From assembly GCA_050633785.1 (NCBI GenBank), contig JBOEHE010000039.1, forward strand, positions 1 to 64,000: a DNA stretch of 64,000 bases, in the 5' to 3' direction. Numbering within the stretch: the stretch's first letter is position 1; every line of letters starts with the position of its first letter. The stretch comes from CALKZN01 sp050633785 (GTDB lineage Bacteria; Pseudomonadota; Gammaproteobacteria; Arenicellales; Arenicellaceae). The notes under the pieces were generated by a model, which did not search any database, was not told where the DNA came from, and saw only the letters and a program-made list of their open reading frames with translations. Below, piece after piece: positions 1-8,695 of this stretch. The position numbers and the translations under genes are program-made.

Positions 1-63
1 GAGACGTATCAGGACGCACGTATTTCCCCTGGTCAGAACTTTGTTGAAATCAATTGTTTTTAA
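1..63 (+). CDS. C-terminal end of an unidentified gene (partial)
   Basis: Frame 1 is open from the window edge for 20 codons and ends at TAA 61-63; the last residues are NFVEINCF. It converges on the GIY-YIG gene, and the two stop regions overlap by 14 bases. The fragment is too short to assign a family, and a chance open frame of this length is possible. Confidence 0.35.
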   Translation, partial: ETYQDARISPGQNFVEINCF

Positions 64-340
64 TCAAGATGAGTTTAGCATGTCGGGACAATTGTTTGAT
101 GGCATATTCCCGTCGGCTGGCCTCAGCTCTGTTTATTGCTCTCTCCTGATAGACTAGAGCAACGGGTTGTCTGGTTCGTGTGTAGCGTGCGCCTTTGCCT
201 GAGTTCTGGTTATGTTCATTGATGCGTCGTTGGATATCAGTGGTGATACCGGTGTAAAAACTATCATCAGAGCATTGAACAATGTAAATAAACCAGGGTG
301 TTGTTGATGTTTTGTCAATCTGAGTTGTGCTTGGCATCAT
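50..340 (-). CDS. GIY-YIG nuclease superfamily protein (UPF0213/YhbQ-like)
   Basis: This is a 96-aa single-domain protein. It has the two hallmark strands as FIYIV near residue 18 and FYTGI near residue 28, followed by the family arginine in DIQRRINEHN and the conserved glutamate region EASRREYAIKQL. The length suits the YhbQ/UPF0213 group of stand-alone GIY-YIG domains, which are linked to DNA repair but have no settled role. ATG 337 is an alternative start one codon in. It is convergent with the gene running in from the left edge. Confidence 0.85.
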   Translation of the reverse strand: MMPSTTQIDKTSTTPWFIYIVQCSDDSFYTGITTDIQRRINEHNQNSGKGARYTRTRQPVALVYQERAINRAEASRREYAIKQLSRHAKLILIKNN

Positions 341-471
341 CTGTCACATAGAATTAGGTCTAACAGCACCAACGATAACACACTTGGCTGAAAACACCGT
401 TGGGCTTGGTCGATTTTTGTTGTTTTGATGTTCACCAACCGTGATTTGAACTATTTTTAGGAGAAATGCTA

Positions 472-1449
472 ATGCCTTACGCGATGATTGCCCCAAAGCC
501 GGGTGGCCCGGATGTTCTTGAAAAGCATTCGATTCAATTAAGTGCACCAACGGCAACCGAGGTACAGATTCAACAAACGGCTATTGGTGTTAATTTCATC
601 GATGCCTATTTTCGTGAAGGATCTTACCCATGGCCGGTGGAATCGGATTTGATCTTAGGAACTGAAGCTGCCGGTGTTATCTGTGAAGTTGGCAGTGATG
701 TCAATGATTTCAAGGTGGGCGACAGAGTGGCTTATGCCATACCCAATGGGGCTTATGCATCGCATCGTAATCTGGATGTTGCACATTTAGTGTCTATTCC
801 AGATGCCATAGATGATAAAACGGCAGCTGCCATCATGGTCAAAGGATTGACGGCTCATTACCTGTTACACCGCAGTTATAAGGTGAGTGCCGGGGAACGT
901 GTTTTGTTCCATGCAGCAGCAGGAGGTGTTGGCTTGATTGCAGGGCAATGGCTGGCGCATAAGAATGTGACTGCGTTTGGTACTGCTGGTGGAGCACAGA
1001 AATGTGATCTGGCAGCTCAGAATGGCTTTCAGCATACGATTGATTACCTCAGTCAGGATTTTGTCTCTGAGCTGGATCGTTTGACTGAAGGGCAGGGTGT
1101 GGACGTGGTTTATGATAGCGTTGGTCAAAGTACTTATCCCGGATCACTCAAATGTTTGAAAACTTTTGGCACATTTGTCAGTTTTGGTCAATCTTCTGGA
1201 CCTGCCACTGAATTCAAACTGGCAGATCTGGCCAGCAATGGTTCATTGACGGCAACTCGTCCTTCTCTATTTCATTTCATAGCACAAAGGTCTTATCTGG
1301 ACCAAGCAGCAGCAGAATTGTTTGCTTTGGTAGCGGATGGTACCTTGCGTATTGCGGTAAATCAGGAGTTTGCTTTGGATGCTGCAGCCGAAGCACACCG
1401 ACAACTCGAAGGCCGTAATACGACGGGATGTACTATTTTAGTACCTTAA
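472..1449 (+). CDS. NADPH:quinone oxidoreductase (zeta-crystallin/QorA type)
   Basis: A 325-aa medium-chain dehydrogenase/reductase without zinc-ligand cysteines, the expected size for QorA-type quinone reductases. The N-terminal GroES-like fold carries NFIDAYFREGSYPWP. The nucleotide-binding motif HAAAGGVG lies near residues 147-154, and the C-terminus AHRQLEGRNTTGCTILVP is typical of the family. Such enzymes reduce quinones with NADPH in the cytoplasm. AGGAG at 459-463 sits 8 nt before ATG 472 but only 2 nt before the upstream ATG 466, so 472 is preferred. It is monocistronic as far as can be seen. Confidence 0.9.
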   Translation: MPYAMIAPKPGGPDVLEKHSIQLSAPTATEVQIQQTAIGVNFIDAYFREGSYPWPVESDLILGTEAAGVICEVGSDVNDFKVGDRVAYAIPNGAYASHRNLDVAHLVSIPDAIDDKTAAAIMVKGLTAHYLLHRSYKVSAGERVLFHAAAGGVGLIAGQWLAHKNVTAFGTAGGAQKCDLAAQNGFQHTIDYLSQDFVSELDRLTEGQGVDVVYDSVGQSTYPGSLKCLKTFGTFVSFGQSSGPATEFKLADLASNGSLTATRPSLFHFIAQRSYLDQAAAELFALVADGTLRIAVNQEFALDAAAEAHRQLEGRNTTGCTILVP

Positions 1450-1558
1450 TTTTAATTGCAAAGCTGATGGGTTCGGCATTTTAGCCAAGGCGAATGTTAC
1501 GTGTTAGCATTATCAGAAGTATTTAACTGTAATTGATTAATTAAACAGGGGAATTTTA

Positions 1559-2812
1559 ATGTCGATATCACTTATGTTTCGTTTTACTGTGGGTTTAGTC
1601 GTTGTTCTTTTGGGGAGTCAGGCTATAGCTGGAGGGTTTGACTATTCAGATCAGGGAATAGACCTTCTGCTCAAACCGGGCAATTCGGTTGAAGCTGGTT
1701 ATAAATATGTCAAGCCATCACGGAACTTTTCAAATATACGGCGTACTGGAATATCACAACAAGCCAGTGAAAATGGCAACTTTGTTGAAGACTTGCATAT
1801 TCCTCATTTTCGTCTGAAATATGACATCAATAAGAGCTTGGGTTGCTTGTTGGCTTATCGTTTCCCTTATGGGACGGATCAGGATCATGGTACCAGTTGG
1901 GAAGGGCGCTATTATGCGACGACTACGGACTTGGACGTGCAAAGCCTTGGTGTTGACTGTGCTTATGCCCGACCGCTGAGTGCTGAATCACGTTTATTAT
2001 ATATTGGCGGTTTAAGGATAGAGCGTGCAGATGTTGAATTGGGTTCGCAAGCCAGCTCAGCTGCCGTCACTCGCGGTGCGAACCTGGCAGGTGGTGATTC
2101 ATCAGTCAGCAATGAACTGGATAGTACGGAAATCGGTTATACCTTAGGCTTTGCTTATCAGATACCCAAAAAAGGGGTCAGTATATCAGTGGTTTATAAC
2201 TCCGCTATTGATCATGATTATCGAGGTACACAGCGCTTGCGAGTGCCAGCAGGGGTGTTGGGTGCATCAGGAGCAGTTTTGGAGCGCCCAATCAGCTTGC
2301 AAGTGACTAACCCTCAATCACTCCAGATTAATGCCAGCATGGGGGTTGCTCCAGGCTGGGCGGCATTGGCTATTGCGCGTTGGGTTGATTGGTCGGTATT
2401 GGATGAAATCGCTATTAAAAATGAACAGACCGGAGCAGTTTCCAGTGCAGGTGTTGGTTGGGGAGATACATGGACTGTTGGTTTAGGAGCTGCACACCGC
2501 TTGCGTAAAACCCTTGGCATCTATGGTGTTGCCTTTTTTGATGAAGATGCTTCCAATGATCGGGTTCGTGGTGCACGAACGTCAGTGGCAGATGGAGTTG
2601 GTTTAACTTTGGGGTTAAATGCTGCGTTGAGTAAACAAAGTTATATCAAAGCCAGTATTACTGCCAAACGCTTGTCCAGCACTAACACAGAAGGTTATCT
2701 CCCTACTCAGACCAGTGGTGCTAGCGATCCTTTAGCCGGGGCAAACTTTACTGCAACGACAGAAGCTTCAACGGTGTATGCGCTAAAGTTGATTGCTGGC
2801 CGCCGCTTCTAA
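1559..2812 (+). CDS. OmpP1/FadL-family outer membrane transporter
   Basis: A 417-aa protein with a signal peptide (cleavage probably after SQAIA near residue 25), then a mature start rich in Gly and Asp, alternating beta-strand sequence and a C-terminal phenylalanine (AGRRF) for BAM recognition. Overall layout and length match the FadL/TodX family of hydrophobic-substrate porins. The canonical FadL N-terminal NPA motif is not seen, so the substrate is open. SD AGGGGA lies just upstream. The membrane-protein gene at 2824 follows after 11 nt and may be co-transcribed. Confidence 0.75.
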   Translation: MSISLMFRFTVGLVVVLLGSQAIAGGFDYSDQGIDLLLKPGNSVEAGYKYVKPSRNFSNIRRTGISQQASENGNFVEDLHIPHFRLKYDINKSLGCLLAYRFPYGTDQDHGTSWEGRYYATTTDLDVQSLGVDCAYARPLSAESRLLYIGGLRIERADVELGSQASSAAVTRGANLAGGDSSVSNELDSTEIGYTLGFAYQIPKKGVSISVVYNSAIDHDYRGTQRLRVPAGVLGASGAVLERPISLQVTNPQSLQINASMGVAPGWAALAIARWVDWSVLDEIAIKNEQTGAVSSAGVGWGDTWTVGLGAAHRLRKTLGIYGVAFFDEDASNDRVRGARTSVADGVGLTLGLNAALSKQSYIKASITAKRLSSTNTEGYLPTQTSGASDPLAGANFTATTEASTVYALKLIAGRRF

Positions 2813-2823
2813 GATACGTCTAA

Positions 2824-3873
2824 ATGCAGGAATTCAAAGTCAGTAGACAGTACATACAGGTATTTCTGTTGCTCGGTGTTGGTATGTTTGGCGCATCTCT
2901 GTTATTTTTTTTCGCATTTGAATCCGCGAAAATAGATATATTTCATATAGTATTCTTTGGCCTGTCTGTGCTGATTGCATCTATCGGTGCATTTGGCTAT
3001 TGGTCGCTCTACTTGACCATATCCCCCGAAGGTATTCGTATGGAGGATCGGTGGTTAGGTTGGTTGAGTTATGAGCTTTCCTGGTCAGAGGTGCAACCCG
3101 TTATGACGATCTGGAACCAGCTGAATAAACAGACCCTTTTTTACTTTTATGCACCAGAGAGCCGAATGCTTAAAAGTTTAAACCCTACGCTATTTGAACC
3201 GGTTGAAGGTGAACAATATTTGACGCCATTGACAGTTAAAGAGCGCATTTTTGGAGCTAAACAACCCAGTGCCATTGAAAGGGCGGTGAAGCAATATGCA
3301 GGCGAGACTATTGCAGTTGATTTTGCTCATATTCGTTCATTGGCTAAAAACAGCAGCGCAGATCTTGGTAAGGAAGCTGCTGTACTGGCAGGAGCATCAA
3401 CCATCCTGTTTGCGATAGGTACTGTGCTGCTGATATGGGGTGGTAGCAAGCACCTGCTGGCACCCAATGCCTATTTTTGGATAGGGCTGGCATCTTTGTC
3501 GGCCGCTGTGATTGCTATTAGAGTGTTACCTAGCGATAACAAATTGGCTGTTGCTCTTATTGCACCACTATTCGCTGGATGTTGTGCCTGGTTTGTGGTG
3601 CAAAGTGTGCACTTTTACACATTGAATTATACTGAACCACAAAATTTTGATTATCGTTTGGTTGAATCAAGTCCCATTTTTCAAGTATGGCAAGCGCAAG
3701 GTATGCCCGATATTGATGTCTATTCTGATCCTGATAACTTGGCTTATGAGGAAGTGGGAATCATCAGGACAGTGCAGTTGCATGTGGGGCCTCTGGGTTT
3801 CTATGATGTATCGCGTGCCGAAGTGAATCAGCTTTTTATAAAAAATCAGGACGTAGGCCTTTTTGCAAAATAA
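2824..3873 (+). CDS. Multi-pass membrane protein of unknown function
   Basis: A 349-aa protein I do not recognise. Two hydrophobic segments (about residues 10-30 and 38-62) are followed by a soluble, strand-rich domain resembling a PH-like bacterial membrane module (LTISPEGIRMEDRWLGW). A further cluster of three hydrophobic segments lies at about 195-275, with a soluble tail of about 75 residues. No clear Shine-Dalgarno precedes ATG 2824. It starts 11 nt after the FadL-like gene, so translational coupling or an operon is likely. Confidence 0.7.
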   Translation: MQEFKVSRQYIQVFLLLGVGMFGASLLFFFAFESAKIDIFHIVFFGLSVLIASIGAFGYWSLYLTISPEGIRMEDRWLGWLSYELSWSEVQPVMTIWNQLNKQTLFYFYAPESRMLKSLNPTLFEPVEGEQYLTPLTVKERIFGAKQPSAIERAVKQYAGETIAVDFAHIRSLAKNSSADLGKEAAVLAGASTILFAIGTVLLIWGGSKHLLAPNAYFWIGLASLSAAVIAIRVLPSDNKLAVALIAPLFAGCCAWFVVQSVHFYTLNYTEPQNFDYRLVESSPIFQVWQAQGMPDIDVYSDPDNLAYEEVGIIRTVQLHVGPLGFYDVSRAEVNQLFIKNQDVGLFAK

Positions 3874-4141
3874 ACCAAACATTAGGGTGTTATAGAAAGT
3901 TATATAATCGCGACAATAGACATGTTTATTGCTTGAAAGTTCTCTGATAGTTGTTATTGATAATAACCACATCCTATTTAAGGTATGTGGGCATTAATCG
4001 TTGCAAACATTTTGCCAACCTTTGGTTGTTTGTCAGAGTTCAGACTAAGTAATTGAATTTGATTAACTTTTAGTGAAGACTGAGGCGAAGTATGCAGTGA
4101 TGGTTTATGGTGCAGCCCTGCGTTTAATCAACGAGGTTTAA

Positions 4142-4678
4142 ATGATATTTCGAATTATTGTTGTCTGCATTATTGTTTTATCTGTAACAGCTTGCCAAAC
4201 GTTTGTCACACAGAATAAGTCTGGTAAACCTGTGACAGGGGAGCTGATTGGTTATGGTTTATATTCGATTTCCTCAAAATCCAATTCTTTTCCAGCCCAA
4301 GAAACAGCCAGCGGTAAAAAGAATCTGGCTAGAGTTGCCTTGAGGCTTCAAACAACTAAAGTTGAGTTGAAACAAGGTACTGTTTTTGGTTTCGAATATA
4401 TCTTATCCAACTTGCCTGATACGAATAAAAAGCTGTATCTGGATACTATTGTTTATCATCCGAAAATGATTAATGCACAAGGCAAGGCCTACTATGTATC
4501 GCGCTATAAACAACCGATGCGACCAAAAAATGGTGTCTATAAAGACTCTTTGACCTATAGTTTGTCCGAAGAATACGAAATGGTTGCTGGAGAATGGGTC
4601 TTCGAAATTCGTTATCAGGACCAGCCTGTTATCTCAAAAAAATTCAGTGTACGAAAAAATAAAGGTCATAAATCTTAG
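4142..4678 (+). CDS. DUF3859-like lipoprotein
   Basis: A 178-aa protein with a lipoprotein signal peptide: hydrophobic stretch, then lipobox SVTAC with the acylated Cys near residue 18. The mature part has the pattern I associate with DUF3859: VFGFEYILSNLPD, then YHPKM, and near the end EMVAGEWVFEIRYQDQPVISK before a final FSV. The function of that family is unknown. The stop codon overlaps by 4 nt the stop of the convergent GDSL gene, a very tight tail-to-tail arrangement without room for a dedicated terminator. Confidence 0.75.
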   Translation: MIFRIIVVCIIVLSVTACQTFVTQNKSGKPVTGELIGYGLYSISSKSNSFPAQETASGKKNLARVALRLQTTKVELKQGTVFGFEYILSNLPDTNKKLYLDTIVYHPKMINAQGKAYYVSRYKQPMRPKNGVYKDSLTYSLSEEYEMVAGEWVFEIRYQDQPVISKKFSVRKNKGHKS

Positions 4679-5718
4679 TTCTGTAAATGACTAAAGATAA
4701 TCGTTGCCAATATTGCTAACGCGCCATTTCGATGCAATTGTGTTGTTGGATGAATTTCATCCCAGAATAGAAAGCCGGTTGCAGTTGGTGCATCGATACA
4801 GTCAGGGTTGATAGCGCCGGCCTGACTGAAGAAAAAGAGGCAAGGGGCTACAGTATTGGTGAATCCGAAGAAATCGGCATAATGAATTTGTTGAGTAAAG
4901 AACTTGAATAAGTCAAATTCGATGATACTGATTGATGTCTGACGCTCAATATTACGGATGTTTCGTTTTAACTTTCGATTGAATTTTTGTGATAAATTTC
5001 TGGTAATCTGTGGAATTCGCTTCGCTCTGCGGGTTTGAGCTGAGGTGTTTGCTTGTTCTAGGGCTGCGGTAGTTAGAATAGCTGTTTCGGGAGTCACACT
5101 GATGTCTGCGCTGTTAATGACTAGAATGTGTTTGGCTCCAGCTGCTATGAGCTTATTGATTTGGGTTTTCTGTGATAACGCTGCCTTATCCAGTATTTCC
5201 AAAGAAGCGTGGCGTATGGCTTTGCGTTGCTCAGATGTTTCAGCAAAGACCGCTGTGGTTCTCAGGTTTCTAGCATCCCTTACATCATTGCCTCCAGAGA
5301 AAATTATGTAAAGCGCGTCTTCAGGTGCTGCACCTGCATTGCGGAGTAAAAAAGCATTGATCTGAGTTGGTAAGTTAATATCAGGGGAGGCTTCATTGTC
5401 ATCTGCATCGCTACTTCTTGCACCGGCAACGGCATAATTATTACCTGAGCTGGGGATTGGCAGCAGGTGTAGAGACGGAGTCAAAGTAAGTCCTAAAGTA
5501 TAGGCTATTATCTCCACAGTGACAGGGCCGTTGCTGAAGCGTTCAGGTACAGGAAGTGCCGGATTCTGGTTGAATGCTTGCAGATTGCCATTATCCGACA
5601 GGCTATCACCGAAGACATAGATATTGTTATAGGAGGGGAGTTGGTAATTCTGCGCTTGAACAGTACTCGAAAACAGCAATGACAAGCATGTCACAAACTG
5701 AACGATAAAGTGTTTCAT
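4675..5718 (-). CDS. Secreted SGNH/GDSL hydrolase (lipase/esterase)
   Basis: A 347-aa protein with a Sec signal peptide ending in STVQA. Block I FGDSLSDNGN holds the nucleophile Ser, block III SGGNDVRD supplies the Gly/Asn oxyanion residues, and block V WDEIHPTT supplies the Asp-His pair. These are the hallmarks of the plant-type/ChoE GDSL subfamily, which deacylates lipids or esters outside the cytoplasm. There is no C-terminal autotransporter barrel, so it is likely periplasmic or released. ATG 5718 is chosen over 5730 because GAGGCG lies about 6 nt before it. Confidence 0.88.
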   Translation of the reverse strand: MKHFIVQFVTCLSLLFSSTVQAQNYQLPSYNNIYVFGDSLSDNGNLQAFNQNPALPVPERFSNGPVTVEIIAYTLGLTLTPSLHLLPIPSSGNNYAVAGARSSDADDNEASPDINLPTQINAFLLRNAGAAPEDALYIIFSGGNDVRDARNLRTTAVFAETSEQRKAIRHASLEILDKAALSQKTQINKLIAAGAKHILVINSADISVTPETAILTTAALEQANTSAQTRRAKRIPQITRNLSQKFNRKLKRNIRNIERQTSISIIEFDLFKFFTQQIHYADFFGFTNTVAPCLFFFSQAGAINPDCIDAPTATGFLFWDEIHPTTQLHRNGALAILATIIFSHLQN

Positions 5719-5891
5719 TAGACGCCTCATTGAAATGGTATTGGTTTACTTCAATAGTACAGCTAATTAGGAGTAGCCTAGCACAAAAGAACGCTGACAG
5801 GTTAACTCTAAGCTTCAAGATCACCCATGGTATGTTTCGTGTTTATTCTTTGCCTTGAACATAAATATTGTTTGACAATTCGAACAAGGGA

Positions 5892-5919
5892 TTGACGATT
5901 GAATTGTTTTAGTTAAAAT
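5892..5919 (+). promoter_or_regulatory. Putative sigma70 promoter of arsR
   Basis: TTGACG at 5892-5897 and TAAAAT at 5914-5919 are separated by 16 nt. The implied transcript start lies about 10-20 nt before the candidate start codons, so the mRNA would be nearly leaderless. Confidence 0.5.
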
Positions 5920-5949
5920 ATATGTTTTTCCATATATGTCGAGACATAT
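5918..5949. promoter_or_regulatory. Two overlapping inverted repeats, likely ArsR operator
   Basis: ATATATG (5918-5924) and CATATAT (5931-5937) form perfect 7-bp arms with a 6-nt spacer. ATATGTC (5934-5940) and GACATAT (5943-5949) form a second perfect pair with a 2-nt spacer. They overlap one another, the -10 region and both candidate arsR start codons, which is where an autorepressing ArsR/SmtB protein would bind. Confidence 0.6.
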
Positions 5950-6292
5950 GAACCCTTTAATGTTTTACAAATGCCTGTCTGATGACACTCGTTTGAAGTG
6001 CCTGTTGCTGATTGAACATGAAATAGAATTGTGTGTTTGTGAACTGACAGCGGCATTAAAATTAAGCCAACCCAAAATATCACGCCATCTGGCACAGTTA
6101 CGTCAATGTAGCTTACTCATTGATCGCCGCCAGGGGCAGTGGGTGTTTTATCGTATAAATCCAGATCTGCCGGATTGGTCCAGGACCGTATTGGCTGCAA
6201 CAATCGAACATAATCAGGATTACATTCAAGTCAACCTGACTAGCTTGCAAAGCATGGGAGAGCGTCCGCAACGTTTACAGGATTGTTGCTGA
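5936..6292 (+). CDS. arsR: ArsR/SmtB-family arsenic-responsive repressor
   Basis: A 118-aa winged-helix protein. ELCVCEL places Cys33 and Cys35 at the start of the DNA-binding helix region, the classical As(III)-sensing pair of type I ArsR; the third cysteine of plasmid ArsR is Thr38 here. The recognition helix is LSQPKISRHLAQLR, and the protein ends in Cys-Cys. It heads arsR-gapdh-arsJ, so it should derepress in As(III). ATG 5948 (in frame, four codons later) is equally possible because neither start has a clear Shine-Dalgarno. Confidence 0.9.
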   Translation: MSRHMNPLMFYKCLSDDTRLKCLLLIEHEIELCVCELTAALKLSQPKISRHLAQLRQCSLLIDRRQGQWVFYRINPDLPDWSRTVLAATIEHNQDYIQVNLTSLQSMGERPQRLQDCC

Positions 6293-6323
6293 CAAACAGA
6301 TTATTCATTAAGAGAATCAAACA

Positions 6324-7331
6324 ATGACTATTAAAGTAGGTATCAACGGCTTTGGCCGAATGGGGCGTCTTGCTCTGCGGGCTGCATGGCAATGGGATGA
6401 TGTCGAGTTTATCCAGATTAACGACCCCGCGGGTGACGCAGCTACACTGGCTCATTTACTGGGTTTTGATTCCGTTCATGGGCGCTGGCACAATGAAGTC
6501 AACAATGAAGGAGAGTCAATCCTCATTGAGGACCAGAAAATTCAATGCAGTCGCAACCAGGCAATCGGTGATACTGACTGGTCGGCTTGCGATATCGTTA
6601 TCGAAGCCTCGGGGAAAATGAAATCCTCAGCATTGTTGCAGGCCTATCTTGATCAAGGGGTGAAGCGAGTCGTAGTTACTGCACCTGTCAAGGAAGAAGG
6701 AGTGTTGAATATAGTAATGGGTGTTAACCATGAACTTTATCAACCGGAAAAACACTCCATTGTCACTGCGGCATCATGTACAACCAACTGTCTGGCACCC
6801 GTGGTGCAAGTGATTCATAAGAGCCTTGGTATCAAACACGGTTCAATGACCACCATTCATGATATCACCAATACCCAGACTATTCTTGATGCACCACACG
6901 CGGACCTGCGTCGAGCAAGGGCTTGTGGCATCAGCTTGATTCCAACAACGACGGGTTCAGCTACCGCCATTACACACATTTTCCCTGAGCTGAAAGGAAA
7001 GTTAAATGGGCATGCTGTACGAGTACCCTTGGCTAATGCGTCGTTAACAGATTGCGTCTTTGAGTTGGAGAAACCTACGATTATTGACCAGGTCAACGCC
7101 TTACTCAAAGCAGCAGCAGAAGGGCCTTTACAAGGCATTCTGGGCTTTGAAGAACGTCCTCTTGTGTCAGTGGATTATAAAACCGATCCACGTTCGAGCA
7201 TAATCGATGCTTTATCGACTATGGTGGTGAATGAAACCCAACTGAAACTCTATGTCTGGTATGACAATGAGTGGGGTTATGCCAACCGTACTGCCGAACT
7301 GATGCATATGGTTGGACAAATGGACCAATAG
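6324..7331 (+). CDS. ArsJ-associated glyceraldehyde-3-phosphate dehydrogenase
   Basis: A 335-aa type I GAPDH with the NAD-binding start VGINGFGRMGRL, catalytic Cys152 in AASCTTNC, and the C-terminal WYDNEWGYANR signature. Its place between arsR and arsJ matches the known arsenate pathway. In that pathway the enzyme uses arsenate in place of phosphate to make 1-arseno-3-phosphoglycerate, which ArsJ exports and which then breaks down outside. This is therefore probably a detoxification paralogue, not the glycolytic GAPDH. A 31-nt gap separates it from arsR and a 20-nt gap from arsJ. Confidence 0.92.
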   Translation: MTIKVGINGFGRMGRLALRAAWQWDDVEFIQINDPAGDAATLAHLLGFDSVHGRWHNEVNNEGESILIEDQKIQCSRNQAIGDTDWSACDIVIEASGKMKSSALLQAYLDQGVKRVVVTAPVKEEGVLNIVMGVNHELYQPEKHSIVTAASCTTNCLAPVVQVIHKSLGIKHGSMTTIHDITNTQTILDAPHADLRRARACGISLIPTTTGSATAITHIFPELKGKLNGHAVRVPLANASLTDCVFELEKPTIIDQVNALLKAAAEGPLQGILGFEERPLVSVDYKTDPRSSIIDALSTMVVNETQLKLYVWYDNEWGYANRTAELMHMVGQMDQ

Positions 7332-7351
7332 TCAGTCTCGGTACATTTTTG

Positions 7352-8557
7352 ATGAAAGTTTTCAGTCAACTGTCCACACAGGTACGTCAATATTTATTGA
7401 TCACCGCAAATTATTGGGCTTTCACGCTCACAGATGGTGCTTTACGCATGCTGGTTGTGTTGCACTTCCATCAATTGGGCTATTCTCCTGTGCAAATTGC
7501 CATGTTATTTCTATTTTATGAAATATTTGGCGTGATCACTAATCTCTTGGGGGGATGGTTGGGAGCACGTCTGGGTTTGAATAAAACCATGAATATTGGT
7601 CTGGTTCTTCAAGTTCTGGCGCTTGGCTTGTTGCTGGTACCCGATGATATGCTCACCGTTATTTGGGTAATGCTGGCCCAGGCTATCTCTGGAGTGGCGA
7701 AAGACCTGAATAAAATGAGTGCCAAAAGTGCCATTAAGTTATTGGTGAAAGATGACGAGCAAGGTAGTTTATATCGTTGGGTTGCCTTTTTAACCGGTTC
7801 AAAAAACACTTTGAAGGGAGTTGGGTTCTTTCTTGGAGCGATGTTATTGGCCTTGCTGGGGTTTAAAGGAGCAATAGCCACCATGGCCGTTACACTGGCG
7901 TTAGTCTGGGTGTGCAGCTTGTTGTTCTTGAGCAAGGACATGGGCAAGGCAAAACGCAAACCTAAGTTTAATGAGTTGTTTTCCAGAAATAGTGCCATCA
8001 ACCGTTTATCTTTAGCTCGGTTGTTTCTATTTGCTGCCCGCGATGTCTGGTTTGTTGTGGCTTTACCTGTGTTTTTGTCCAGCCAGTTCGGTTGGAGCCA
8101 TTGGGCTGTCGGTGGTTTTATTGCAATGTGGATTATTGGCTATGGTGTGGTGCAGTCAACGGCGCCTTATCTGACGGCAGGCAAACAAAACAGTAAAACG
8201 GCCTTTTTATGGGTGTTGACACTCAGTTGTGTACCAGTGGTAATTGCGTTTGGTTTGCAACAAGGGATTAACCCACTGGTCAGTCTGATAGGTGGCCTGT
8301 TTGTATTTGGGGCAATCTTTGCAGTTAACTCGTCATTACACAGTTATTTGATTGTCAGCTTTGCGCGTAAAGATGGCGTTTCTCTGGACGTAGGGTTTTA
8401 TTATATGGCTAATGCCATGGGGCGTTTGCTGGGGACAGTGCTTTCAGGTTGGATGTTCCAGACGCAGGGATTTATTGCCTGCTTAATAGTTTCAAGTGTT
8501 TTACTTGGTATAGCTGCTGTGGTCACCTACCTTATCAAAAATACAGCTGATTCCTGA
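7352..8557 (+). CDS. arsJ: ArsJ organoarsenical (1-arseno-3-phosphoglycerate) efflux permease
   Basis: A 401-aa MFS-type inner-membrane protein with about 12 hydrophobic segments. The N-terminal region ANYWAFTLTDGALRMLVVLH is characteristic of ArsJ, and the gene directly follows the arsenic GAPDH as in described ars operons. The frame is open back into the GAPDH gene, but ATG 7352 aligns with the family N-terminus (MKVFSQLSTQVRQYLLITAN). No strong Shine-Dalgarno is visible, so translation may be coupled to the upstream gene. Confidence 0.92.
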   Translation: MKVFSQLSTQVRQYLLITANYWAFTLTDGALRMLVVLHFHQLGYSPVQIAMLFLFYEIFGVITNLLGGWLGARLGLNKTMNIGLVLQVLALGLLLVPDDMLTVIWVMLAQAISGVAKDLNKMSAKSAIKLLVKDDEQGSLYRWVAFLTGSKNTLKGVGFFLGAMLLALLGFKGAIATMAVTLALVWVCSLLFLSKDMGKAKRKPKFNELFSRNSAINRLSLARLFLFAARDVWFVVALPVFLSSQFGWSHWAVGGFIAMWIIGYGVVQSTAPYLTAGKQNSKTAFLWVLTLSCVPVVIAFGLQQGINPLVSLIGGLFVFGAIFAVNSSLHSYLIVSFARKDGVSLDVGFYYMANAMGRLLGTVLSGWMFQTQGFIACLIVSSVLLGIAAVVTYLIKNTADS

Positions 8558-8695
8558 CTAAAGATGCTACCTGGTATTACCTTCAAGCCTTATCAGAAGT
8601 GTGGCAAGCTGAATCAGCGACTTGTTTTTGTTATAGTCTCATTATCAGAAAAAACGACACTAACCCGAAAGTATAAATCTCTGGAGTAACTATTC

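Noticed and set aside
4675..5718. Autotransporter esterase (EstA type)
   Set aside because: At 347 aa there is no room for a C-terminal beta-barrel and none is visible.
6324..7331. Housekeeping glycolytic GAPDH
   Set aside because: Its position between arsR and arsJ points to the arsenate-specific paralogue; no other glycolytic genes are nearby.
7609..8001. Minus-strand 130-codon frame inside arsJ
   Set aside because: It is antisense to a clear MFS gene; the composition mirrors the hydrophobic codons of arsJ.
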